From Algoriphagus alkaliphilus (lineage in GTDB: Bacteria > Bacteroidota > Bacteroidia > Cytophagales > Cyclobacteriaceae): a DNA stretch of 64,000 nucleotides. The position numbers were made by a program, and so were the translations under genes. A model generated the notes under the pieces. That model was not told where the DNA came from. It ran no database searches and saw only the letters and a list, made by a program, of their open reading frames with translations. This document shows, in pieces, positions 19,135 through 26,674 of the stretch (its first letter is position 1; each line of letters opens with the position of its first letter). The stretch spans positions 184,787 to 248,786 of the forward strand of contig NZ_FMXE01000003.1 of the NCBI RefSeq assembly GCF_900103735.1, in the 5' to 3' direction.

Positions 19135-19662
19135 ATGAAGTGGATCACCCGAGAAAACCCGAAAATTGACCGGATAGCCAGTCCTTGGCTGATCAAGCGG
19201 TTTATTGATTTAGAGGCTGAATTTTTCTTTTTCCCCGCCGAAAAAGTGTTGGAAAAAGCTGAGGAACTTTCTGCTATCCCATTTGACATACCTCAAGTGG
19301 AATATACCCATTACAGGGAAGAATGTACTTTTGACTATATCATTAAAAAATTTAATCTCACAGACCCGCCACTAGTGAAACTTGCTTCAATAGTGCGTGG
19401 AGCAGATACGGATCGGCATGATTTGGCCCCTGAAGCTGCGGGGCTTTTTGCCATTTTCTCTGGATTATCGCATACCATTCCAGACGATCATGCCCTATTG
19501 AACTTAGGCTTTCAGCTATATGATGGGTTGTATTTTTTTTTAAAGCATATTTCAAAAACCCGACATTTGGAAAACAGCCCATTTGAGAAGCAGCTGCATG
19601 AAGTTTACCAGAAATTTTTGTCTGAAAAAAAATCAATCAAGGTTCCAAGCCCAAATGGGTGA
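19135..19662 (+). CDS. chrB: ChrB-like chromate resistance protein
   Basis: This 175-residue protein matches the C-terminal ChrB / chromate-resistance domain. The start MKWITRENPKIDRIASPWLIKRF carries the family R-P-K-I-D-R and PWLI signature in its first 22 residues. Later segments are PQVEYTHYREECTFDYIIKKF, split around residues 57-77, and VRGADTDRHDLAPEAAGL (about 104-121). I prefer ATG 19135 over the in-frame TTG at 19117, because homology to the family begins exactly there. ChrB proteins are linked to chromate sensing or detoxification and are usually encoded with ChrA. Its stop overlaps the GTG start of the AraC-type gene (GTGA), so translation is probably coupled. Confidence 0.87.
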   Translation: MKWITRENPKIDRIASPWLIKRFIDLEAEFFFFPAEKVLEKAEELSAIPFDIPQVEYTHYREECTFDYIIKKFNLTDPPLVKLASIVRGADTDRHDLAPEAAGLFAIFSGLSHTIPDDHALLNLGFQLYDGLYFFLKHISKTRHLENSPFEKQLHEVYQKFLSEKKSIKVPSPNG

Positions 19663-20021
19663 AAGAACTTAAAGAGTTGATTCAAGACCACTTGGATTCC
19701 CTGTTTTCTTTGGATCTAAACCAAGTTGCGCAAGTGCTTCAAATCAATCCCAGTTATCTATCTAGGGAATTTTCAAGACATTTTGAGGATATGAATTATG
19801 GGGATTACATCCGGGTCAAGCGGATCGAGCGAGCCGAGGAACTTATCTTAACCTCAGACTATTCGCTTACCGAAATTGCGTATTTGACGGGGTTTTCGGA
19901 TCAAAGTCATTTCACCAGGATTTTCAAGCAAGTAAAAGGGTGCACTCCAACCATCTTCAAAAAAAATCAAAATAAAAGTAAAATCGATACCAAAGGTAAA
20001 TATCCTTCTAGCCTGAGGTGA
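19659..20021 (+). CDS. AraC-type HTH regulator lacking a sensor domain
   Basis: This 120-residue protein consists of an AraC/XylS DNA-binding domain only. The first helix-turn-helix is at LNQVAQVLQINPSYLSREFS (about 18-38). The second is SLTEIAYLTGFSDQSHFTR (about 68-87), followed by the FKQVKGCTP family signature. No N-terminal ligand-binding domain is present. The start is a GTG overlapping the chrB stop; the nearby ATG is out of frame. Its place inside the chrB-chrA operon suggests that it controls that operon or the divergent receptor, possibly with the ChrB-like protein acting as sensor. That split is inference. Confidence 0.88.
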   Translation: MKELKELIQDHLDSLFSLDLNQVAQVLQINPSYLSREFSRHFEDMNYGDYIRVKRIERAEELILTSDYSLTEIAYLTGFSDQSHFTRIFKQVKGCTPTIFKKNQNKSKIDTKGKYPSSLR

Positions 20022-20060
20022 AATAGAATTGCTCTTTTGTTGAAAAATTATCCTTAGGTC

Positions 20061-20438
20061 ATGAGAAAATATGTAATTATTGGAATGTTGGTATTTGGAA
20101 TTTGCGGTTTTACTGTAGCGCAGGAAAGTAAAAACGAACACTCCAATTTTAAAGTTGGACTGGAGGGAATGTTGGGTATGAGCTTTGCTGATAACTTCTT
20201 TTCCGTCAATATCGGTGGGCCAACCTTGATGCTGCGGGTGGCTCAAGAAATAAAAGTTGGGGTAGGGGCCTTTCCTTCTGTTTATGTCAAAGAGAGTAAA
20301 TCAGGAGCCAGATTGGGTGTAGGGCCCAGAGTTGACGTTAAAAACTTTGTTCTCTTTTCATCTTTTTTTCATTTTGACAGAGCTGATTTTTGGCAGGGTT
20401 CAATAGGCATAGGTTATAAGTTTCATGGAAAGAAATAG
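20061..20438 (+). CDS. Small secreted barrel-like protein, paralogue of the 15648 gene
   Basis: This 125-residue protein has a signal peptide (ending FTVAQ) and a mature part sharing most of its length with the protein at 15648-16034, including GLEGMLG, SVNIGGP, GVGAFPS, GARLGVGPRVD and GSIGIGYKFH. It is inferred to be a small outer-membrane barrel. Its stop lies inside the long form of the chrA reading frame (14-base overlap), or 1 base before chrA's second ATG, so the two are tightly coupled. A porin-like or envelope role in oxyanion passage is possible but not shown. Confidence 0.82.
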   Translation: MRKYVIIGMLVFGICGFTVAQESKNEHSNFKVGLEGMLGMSFADNFFSVNIGGPTLMLRVAQEIKVGVGAFPSVYVKESKSGARLGVGPRVDVKNFVLFSSFFHFDRADFWQGSIGIGYKFHGKK

Positions 20439-21750
20439 GATGCCGAAAAAGCCAACCCTTGGCGAAGCGACCCGATTTTGGCTTAAACTGGGATTCATTA
20501 GTTTTGGAGGGCCTGCCGGCCAAATCGCCATCATGCACGAATATTTGGTCGCTAAGAAAAAGTGGATCAGCGACTCCCGATTTCTTCATGCGCTAAACTA
20601 CTGCATGGTATTGCCGGGGCCTGAAGCCCAGCAGCTTGCCACTTATTTAGGCTGGCTACTTCATGGGACTCGAGGGGGGTTGATAGCGGGATTGCTATTT
20701 ATTTTACCTTCTCTGCTGATTCTATTGGGCTTGAGTATTGTCTATGTGACTTTTGGAAAAATTCCATGGGTGGAGTCGATTTTTGAGGGATTGAAGCCGG
20801 CAGTGATTGCAATTGTGGTGGTGGCTTTGATTAAAATCGGAAAAAAATCTCTGCTTAGTTATTTTCACTATGGAGTGGCTATAATTGCCTTTGCACTGAT
20901 TTTCTTTCTGAATATTCCCTTTCCATTGATCATACTTGGAGCAGTGATACTTTCTTTTGTTTTTCAAAAGGTGGGGTGGATTCCAAAAGCTGGATCCGGA
21001 AAATCCAAAACAATGGATGAGGAATTGGAGAAATCCTATTTTATCAATGAATTCAGTCCACGAAAAAAATCCGGAAATCCTTGGAAAACCATCCCGCGGC
21101 AATTGGCGGTAGGGATTGTGTTATGGATTATTCCGATTTTGCTGTTTTTGGTCATTTCGGATAATTTTCAATTCTGGAAAACGATATCCCTGTTTTTTAC
21201 TCAGGCGGCTTTAGTCACTTTTGGAGGGGCTTATGCTGTATTGCCATACGTTGCTCAGGTTAGTGTCGAAAAGTACCACTGGTTGGATAGTTTTCAGATG
21301 CTAGATGGGTTGGCTTTGGGAGAAACAACCCCGGGACCTTTGATTATGGTTTTGGTCTTTGTGGGTTTCATGGCTGGTTATAACAGCTTTGAACATTCGA
21401 TTCTGATGGGCACATTGGGTTTGTTGACGACCACTTATTTCACTTTTCTTCCTTGCTTTCTGTTTGTGTTGGCAGGTGCCCCATGGATTGAGTTGACAAG
21501 GGAAAACAAGCAACTAAAATCCCTACTTGCAATCGTGACCGCAGCAGTGGTAGGAGTAGTGCTTAACCTTACCATTTACCTGGGAAAAGGTGTGTTTTTT
21601 CCGACGGAATTGGCTGGGAAACCAAACTATCTGGCCATTGCCTGGACAGTTGTCTCATTTTTTGCATTGTATCGGTTCAAAATTAATATGTTAGCTTGGA
21701 TCGGAGTCAGTGCCATCTTTGGTATGGTTACTTATTTGATTTCAAATTGA
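20425..21750 (+). CDS. chrA: Chromate transporter, CHR family
   Basis: This 441-residue inner-membrane permease has two homologous halves. The N-half motif is LGFISFGGPAGQIAIMH, then WISDSRFLHALNYCMVLPGPEAQ. The C-half repeats it as QAALVTFGGAYAVLPYVAQ, then a QMLDGLALGETTPGPL segment. The paired FGGP/FGGA and PGPE/TPGPL loops define the long-chain CHR family, which exports chromate and sometimes takes up sulfate-like anions. ATG 20425 overlaps the preceding gene. The in-frame ATG at 20440 (MPKKPTLGEA) leaves a 1-base gap and is an equally good start. It is the last gene of the chrB-araC-OMP-chrA set, and a tRNA on the other strand follows 12 bases later. Confidence 0.93.
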   Translation: MERNRMPKKPTLGEATRFWLKLGFISFGGPAGQIAIMHEYLVAKKKWISDSRFLHALNYCMVLPGPEAQQLATYLGWLLHGTRGGLIAGLLFILPSLLILLGLSIVYVTFGKIPWVESIFEGLKPAVIAIVVVALIKIGKKSLLSYFHYGVAIIAFALIFFLNIPFPLIILGAVILSFVFQKVGWIPKAGSGKSKTMDEELEKSYFINEFSPRKKSGNPWKTIPRQLAVGIVLWIIPILLFLVISDNFQFWKTISLFFTQAALVTFGGAYAVLPYVAQVSVEKYHWLDSFQMLDGLALGETTPGPLIMVLVFVGFMAGYNSFEHSILMGTLGLLTTTYFTFLPCFLFVLAGAPWIELTRENKQLKSLLAIVTAAVVGVVLNLTIYLGKGVFFPTELAGKPNYLAIAWTVVSFFALYRFKINMLAWIGVSAIFGMVTYLISN

Positions 21751-21762
21751 TCAAGCACTAAA

Positions 21763-21832
21763 AAATCAAAGGGGGATTCGAACCCCGTACATGGTTTTGC
21801 AGACCATTGCCTACCCTCTCGGCCATTTGATC
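21763..21832 (-). tRNA. tRNA-Cys (GCA)
   Basis: On the minus strand the acceptor gatcaaa pairs with tttgatt. The D-stem is gcc/ggc and the anticodon stem is atggt/accat with loop ctgcaaa (anticodon GCA). The T-arm carries ttcgaat, and the discriminator is U, as expected for tRNA-Cys. The outermost T-stem pair appears as C-C. CCA is not encoded. The 3' end faces the 3' end of chrA. Confidence 0.92.
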
Positions 21833-21883
21833 TTTCAAAAATAATAATTCATACTAAATTGGTATAATAAATATGAAATAAAT

Positions 21884-21891
21884 TATTTTTG
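21884..21891 (+). promoter_or_regulatory. Candidate -7 box for the redoxin/CpeT operon
   Basis: TATTTTTG followed by C matches TAnnTTTG. An attgg 22 bases upstream could serve as a -33 element. The predicted transcript start lies about 15-20 bases before the TTG start codon. Confidence 0.5.
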
Positions 21892-21914
21892 CAGAATGAT
21901 CAGCAATCATCCAA

Positions 21915-23147
21915 TTGTTGAAATCGAATTGGCACGCTATAATTTTTGGGCTAATTGCGCTTTTGACATCCTGTTCTGCACCTCAGTCAAGGATTGCTGA
22001 AGGAAATTGGCGTGGGGTATTTTCTGAAAATGGCAAGGAAATTCCATTTAACTTTACTATTAGTTATTTAGGATCTTCTCCAGTCCTTACTTACCGAAAT
22101 GCTTCCGATCACTTTGTGGCAGATTCGGTAATCGTATCAGGTGACACACTTATTTTTCCTGTAGAGGTGTATGATTCAAGATTGACAGTAATCAGGGATA
22201 GCAATAAGTTGTCGGGATATTGGTCAAGAAATTCAGATTCTGACCGTAAGCTTAGCTTTGAAGCTCATCCTGATGAGGAGTTCCGGTTTTGGATTCCTGA
22301 GGAGATTACTTCGTCGGAGTTTGATCCTACAGGAAAATGGAATGTGAATCTGATCAATGCCGACAGTTCAATTACTCCCGCAGTGGCCGAATTCAAAAAC
22401 GAATCTGGTAGAGTCACCGGAACTATTCTGACTACAACCGGTGATTATCGGTTTCTGGAAGGGCAGATTAAGGATGGGAAATTAAAACTCTCCTCTTTTT
22501 CCGGCGGTGCTGCTTCGCTTTTGGATCTTCAATTTGAAGGGAAAGATTCACTTTCAGGCTCATTTGGGGGGATATTTGCTACCAGGAAATTTTTTGGAAA
22601 AAGAGACAGTCAGGCAGCTCCTCCAGACGCTTATTCTCTGACATTTCTCAAAGAAGGATACGAAACCTTGGACTTTTCTTTCCCGGACCTAAGTGGAAAT
22701 CCAGTAAGCCTGAGTGATGATAAGTATAAAGGCAAAGTTAAAATAGTAACCATTATGGGAACATGGTGTCCAAACTGCATGGATGAATCAGCGTTTCTGG
22801 GGCCTTGGTATGAAGAAAATAAGGATCGTGGTGTGGAAGTGATTGCCTTAAGTTTTGAGCAAAAAGATGATCTGGCATTTGCCCAATCCAGGTTTGAAAA
22901 GTTTTCCAAGCGGTTTGGAGTTACATATGATGTTCTATTTGCAGGAAAAGCCGATAAAAAGGCTGCTGCGGAAAAGCTTCCTGCTTTGAATCAGGTTTGG
23001 TCTTTTCCAACAACCGTATTCATAGATAAAGCAGGGAAAGTAAGGAAAATACACACCGGATTTGCAGGTCCTGCTACAGGAGTTCATTTTGAACAGTTTA
23101 AGGAAGAGTTCAATTCCTTGGTGGATCAATTGGTAGCTGAGGGATGA
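21915..23147 (+). CDS. Thioredoxin-like (TlpA-type) redoxin lipoprotein
   Basis: This 410-residue protein has a lipoprotein signal with LLTSC (Cys20) and a large beta-rich N-terminal region (about 25-230) typical of Bacteroidota TlpA-type proteins. The C-terminal redoxin domain has the redox pair WCPNC (Cys285, Cys288) and a cis-Pro region near FPTTVFIDKAGKV. It is expected to reduce or rearrange disulfides in the periplasm. No ATG is available in frame; the start is TTG 21915 or TTG 21918. Its stop overlaps the ATGATGA start of the CpeT-like gene, so the pair is translationally coupled. Confidence 0.88.
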   Translation: MLKSNWHAIIFGLIALLTSCSAPQSRIAEGNWRGVFSENGKEIPFNFTISYLGSSPVLTYRNASDHFVADSVIVSGDTLIFPVEVYDSRLTVIRDSNKLSGYWSRNSDSDRKLSFEAHPDEEFRFWIPEEITSSEFDPTGKWNVNLINADSSITPAVAEFKNESGRVTGTILTTTGDYRFLEGQIKDGKLKLSSFSGGAASLLDLQFEGKDSLSGSFGGIFATRKFFGKRDSQAAPPDAYSLTFLKEGYETLDFSFPDLSGNPVSLSDDKYKGKVKIVTIMGTWCPNCMDESAFLGPWYEENKDRGVEVIALSFEQKDDLAFAQSRFEKFSKRFGVTYDVLFAGKADKKAAAEKLPALNQVWSFPTTVFIDKAGKVRKIHTGFAGPATGVHFEQFKEEFNSLVDQLVAEG

Positions 23148-23770
23148 TGAAGAAAATCTGCTTTTGTCTGACCGGCTTGGTCTTTCTGATTGTACTCAGT
23201 GTACCGATGCAGGCGAGCGCTCAGTCGGATCTCTTGCAAAAGTTTTTGGGTAGATTTGCAGGTACCTATTCCTCTGAGCGAATGGCTAGCGAAAATCCAT
23301 CTCGTGTGCATGTGATCCTGACTATCAAACCTATCTGGAAAGACCGAAGCGATGGAGCTTGGTTTTACTTGGAGCAGGCAGCATACCACCAAAGAGAAGT
23401 TCCTTATCGTACCGCTGTATTGAAGGTTTTCGAGCAAGATGGAAAAATCATCTCCAGAAACTACACCTTTGAAAACAAAGATATTTTTTTGGATGGGGAG
23501 GAACGTCCTTTTCCTATTGAGCGATTTTCTCCCTCCGCCTTGGATGCAAAATATTGTGACATCTTATTTGAAGTTGACTTCTCAGGCAATTTTGTAGGAA
23601 AGACACCAGATGGAGGTTGTCAAAACTCATTTAAAGGAGCTCAAGTTTTCACAAATGAAAGCTATCTGACCAAAGAATTTCTTATATCCCGGGACAGGGG
23701 ATGGTCGCAAGAGGGTAAACAGCTGTGGGGTCCGGAAGACTTTGGCTATTTGTTTGAAAAGATTGAATAA
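23144..23770 (+). CDS. CpeT/CpcT-like protein, exported
   Basis: This 208-residue protein has a signal peptide (ending MQASA). The CpeT/DUF1001 pattern follows: a LGRFAGTYSSERMA opening, HVILTIKPIW, WFYLEQAAYHQREVPYRTAVLKV (about 67-89), then YCDILFEVDFSGNFVGKTPDGGC (about 145-167). In cyanobacteria the family attaches bilins to phycobiliproteins. Non-photosynthetic Bacteroidota carry exported members of unknown role, so no lyase activity is claimed. It starts at ATG 23144 or ATG 23147, overlapping the redoxin gene. Confidence 0.85.
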   Translation: MMKKICFCLTGLVFLIVLSVPMQASAQSDLLQKFLGRFAGTYSSERMASENPSRVHVILTIKPIWKDRSDGAWFYLEQAAYHQREVPYRTAVLKVFEQDGKIISRNYTFENKDIFLDGEERPFPIERFSPSALDAKYCDILFEVDFSGNFVGKTPDGGCQNSFKGAQVFTNESYLTKEFLISRDRGWSQEGKQLWGPEDFGYLFEKIE

Positions 23771-23852
23771 AAGATAGGATTGGTTAATCAACAGACAGGG
23801 TTTAATGTTAATGGGTACAAGGGGGTCTGTTTCAGACTCTCTTGTCTTTCTT

Positions 23853-23860
23853 TACCTTTG
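23853..23860 (+). promoter_or_regulatory. Candidate -7 box for the DUF1684 gene
   Basis: TACCTTTGG matches TAnnTTTG and lies 20 bases before ATG 23881. The -33 element is unclear. Confidence 0.45.
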
Positions 23861-23880
23861 GACTATAGTACCAGATAAAA

Positions 23881-24756
23881 ATGAAACGGGAAATCCTTTT
23901 GCTTACGCTCATGACTCTGTCTATCACGGTGGGTTTTTCTCAGGTTGAAGATCATGAGCAATGGAAAAAAGACAGGTATTCAGAACTTGTCGCAGAAGAT
24001 GGTTGGATAAATCTAGCTGGATTACTTTGGATAGATTTGGAGCATGTATACCTCAATCGAGTTGATAAGGATAATTTGATTTTGTCTTCAGTTAGAGGGG
24101 AAAATAATGTTGGTTTTTTTGACCTCACAAAGGATTCAGTTTGGTTTAATTTTAATCCGAAAATTGTCCGAAAGAGTAAGTTGAAATTGGTTAAAAAAAC
24201 GCTCCAATATCCTGTAAAAGACTACGGTAATGGGGCAGTTTACCATGACCATTGGAAATGGACTGTAATTAACAGGGGAGGGCAGTTTGCGATGCGACTG
24301 AGGGATTTGCAGCATCCGGGCTTGGCCAAATTTCAACCTATTCCCTATTTTGATTACAACACAGCATTTGCTGTAGAGGCTTTTTTCGTTCCTAAGTTTA
24401 ATGAAACCATCAATATTACAAATGTCCTTGGTCAGGTGATTGAATGGACGGTCATGGGGATATTGAAATTTCAGCTAGATGGCCAATCTTATGAATTAAC
24501 AGCCTTAGAGGATTCGGGGAAATTGTTTGTAATTTTTTCTGATTTAACCAACGAGACTGAAACATACCCTACCGGTCGTTACCTGCACGTCAATTATCCT
24601 GATAAAAGTGGCACTACGAGTCTTGATTTTAATTACTCTTACAATCCACCCTGTGCCTTTACTGTATTTGCTACTTGCCCGATCCCCCCTAAAGTGAATC
24701 GGCTTCCTATCGCAATTGAGGTAGGAGAGAAGGAACCAGAGGGACATAATAGGTAA
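23881..24756 (+). CDS. DUF1684 family protein, exported
   Basis: This 291-residue protein has a signal peptide (ending VGFSQ). It carries the family pattern EQWKKDRYSELVAEDGWINLAGLLWI split around residues 24-49, LRDLQHPGLAKFQPIPYF (about 140-157), and the C-terminal block LDFNYSYNPPCAFTVFATCP with NRLPIAIEVGEKE. These are conserved marks of DUF1684, a family of unknown biochemical function. It is monocistronic with its own candidate promoter. Two Cys in the C-terminal block (CAF..TCP) are conserved in the family and might form a disulfide. Confidence 0.88.
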   Translation: MKREILLLTLMTLSITVGFSQVEDHEQWKKDRYSELVAEDGWINLAGLLWIDLEHVYLNRVDKDNLILSSVRGENNVGFFDLTKDSVWFNFNPKIVRKSKLKLVKKTLQYPVKDYGNGAVYHDHWKWTVINRGGQFAMRLRDLQHPGLAKFQPIPYFDYNTAFAVEAFFVPKFNETINITNVLGQVIEWTVMGILKFQLDGQSYELTALEDSGKLFVIFSDLTNETETYPTGRYLHVNYPDKSGTTSLDFNYSYNPPCAFTVFATCPIPPKVNRLPIAIEVGEKEPEGHNR

Positions 24757-24816
24757 ATTCTGTATCCAACTTAGAAAAAAACTTCACTTTTTGAATCAAG
24801 CTTCTTTTATTTAAAG

Positions 24817-26097
24817 ATGGAAAAGTTACAGGTGCCGAAAGAGTCCTCAACTCTTAAAAACTGGCCTATCAACGAAGACTGGGCATCAGTTTTAGCTGGA
24901 GGCGGAGTGATTTTGACGGTTTTGTTCCTGTTTAATATATCTTCTCCAAGTTACAATTGGACTACTGGTCCTGAATTTCTGGGCATCATTTCCAATTCTG
25001 AGAATATATTCCGTCTTCTTGCCCAATTGGTACTGGTATTGGTATTTTCTTCCATAGCGGCAGTTTTGATCGGGAAGAAAATCCAGCACTTTGCATTTAC
25101 TTTTCTGGGTGTTTTTTTATTGACGCAATTGGCTTTGTTGGTAGCGGGAAGTGGGGTAGCCCGTCAGTTCAATTTGGAAGCGGTGATTTTCAGTTTGAGT
25201 TTTGGCTTGTTGATCGGGAATTTGTTTAACCTCCCCGAATGGTTTAAGAAAAACCTGGCGACAGAGCTATTTGTCAAAATCGGACTTGTTCTACTTGGGG
25301 CAAGTGTCATTTTCGGTGATATTCTGAAAGCAGGAAGCTTGGGCTTAATCCAGGCTTTAGTGGTGGTGGTTTCGGTGTGGTATTTTGCTTTCTGGGTTTG
25401 CAAAAAGCTCAAAGTCGATGAGGAACTCCAAATGATGATTTCCTCTGCGGTTTCCATCTGTGGTGTATCTGCAGCCATAGCTACTTCAGGGGCCATTCAC
25501 GGAGATCCCAAAAAGTTGTCGTATGTGATTTCTATGGTGCTAATTACTGCCATTCCGATGATGCTTTTGATGCCGCTTGCAGCGGAATGGATGGGATTGT
25601 CTCAGGAAGTGACCGGCGCTTGGCTGGGTGGAAGTATCGATACTTCCGGTGCGGTGGTGGCCAGCGGATCCTTAGTTGGAGAAAAGGCACTTCAGATCAG
25701 TACGATTGTCAAATTCTCTCAAAACGTTCTGCTGGGAATCGCTGCTTTTGCAATTTCTGTTTACTGGACTTACACCCAAACCCCGGAAGGTCAGCATTAC
25801 GAAAAGCCCACTTTAGGTGTGATTTGGGATCGGTTTCCCAAGTTTGTTCTGGGATTTTTGGGAGCGTCTATACTCTTTTCCTTTTTCATCGAAACTGAAA
25901 TCTACAATGAGGTAAAGGGAGGGCTGAAAAGCTTTCAGAACCTTTGGTTTGCCTTGGCATTTACCGCGATTGGTTTGGAAACCAATTTCAAAGACTTGAT
26001 TCAGGAAAGTAATCAAAAGCCACTTTTTGCCTTTTTGATTGCTCAGGGATTTAATGTATTAATCACGTTGGGGATAGCTTATTTTCTTTTTAGCTAA
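24817..26097 (+). CDS. YeiH/UPF0324-type putative sulfate exporter
   Basis: This 426-residue inner-membrane protein has about 11 hydrophobic segments. Family marks are SFGLLIGNLF, KIGLVLLGASVIFGDIL, SAVSICGVSAAIATSGAI (about 208-225), a GAWLGGSIDTSGAVVASG block (about 266-283) and a final AFTAIGLETNFKDL. The family is annotated as putative sulfate exporters, with little direct evidence. An Rrf2-type regulator starts 113 bases downstream. Together with TSUP and ChrA, this is the third anion-type permease in 12 kb. Confidence 0.88.
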   Translation: MEKLQVPKESSTLKNWPINEDWASVLAGGGVILTVLFLFNISSPSYNWTTGPEFLGIISNSENIFRLLAQLVLVLVFSSIAAVLIGKKIQHFAFTFLGVFLLTQLALLVAGSGVARQFNLEAVIFSLSFGLLIGNLFNLPEWFKKNLATELFVKIGLVLLGASVIFGDILKAGSLGLIQALVVVVSVWYFAFWVCKKLKVDEELQMMISSAVSICGVSAAIATSGAIHGDPKKLSYVISMVLITAIPMMLLMPLAAEWMGLSQEVTGAWLGGSIDTSGAVVASGSLVGEKALQISTIVKFSQNVLLGIAAFAISVYWTYTQTPEGQHYEKPTLGVIWDRFPKFVLGFLGASILFSFFIETEIYNEVKGGLKSFQNLWFALAFTAIGLETNFKDLIQESNQKPLFAFLIAQGFNVLITLGIAYFLFS

Positions 26098-26210
26098 GTA
26101 CCATTTATTGAGGTTATGTTTTGGTTTAGGATTTCTGGGAGATTTTCCTGTTGGCATTTCGCCCTAAAAGCTTTCTTTTTTTGTACTTTGGCAGGATCTA
26201 AGAATAACCT

Positions 26211-26624
26211 ATGCTATCCAAAAGAGCCAAATACGCGATTAAAACCATTCTTTTCTTACAAGATCATCCGGAGCTTGTTCCTGCTTCGGCCAAATTGATT
26301 TCAGAACGGGAAACCATCCCCTATAAATTCTTGGAAAACATCCTCCGTGATCTCAAAACCCATCAATTGGTCAAAAGTGTGCGGGGTGCAGAGGGTGGGT
26401 ACGCATTGGCAAAAGATCCGTCAATGATCAGCATTGCGCAAGTCATGCGTGCCATGGATGGTCCGATTGCGCTGATTCCCTGTATTTCGGAGCGGTTCTA
26501 TGAATCTTGCCCCGAATGTACGGATGAGGAAACCTGCCGGATCCGAAAGCTTTTTGCTGAAGTGCGCTCCGAGATGGTCCCGATTTTGGAAAGGCCGATT
26601 ACTACTTTGGCAAAGTCTGGCTAA
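26211..26624 (+). CDS. Rrf2-family regulator with four cysteines
   Basis: This 137-residue protein has the N-terminal winged helix of Rrf2 (KRAKYAIKTILFL, ISERETIPYKFLENILRDL, VRGAEGGYALAKDPS). The C-terminal loop has cysteines at 91, 100, 103 and 109 (C-x8-C-x2-C-x5-C), consistent with an Fe-S cluster or metal site as in NsrR/IscR relatives, though the spacing differs from IscR. It probably senses redox, NO or sulfur state and may control the adjacent YeiH-type permease. A TACTTTGG about 25 bases before the start may be part of its promoter. Confidence 0.9.
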   Translation: MLSKRAKYAIKTILFLQDHPELVPASAKLISERETIPYKFLENILRDLKTHQLVKSVRGAEGGYALAKDPSMISIAQVMRAMDGPIALIPCISERFYESCPECTDEETCRIRKLFAEVRSEMVPILERPITTLAKSG

Positions 26625-26674
26625 AAAAATGAGTTGAAATTTTGGGATAGGATTGTTTGATAGAGAGATTGGTA

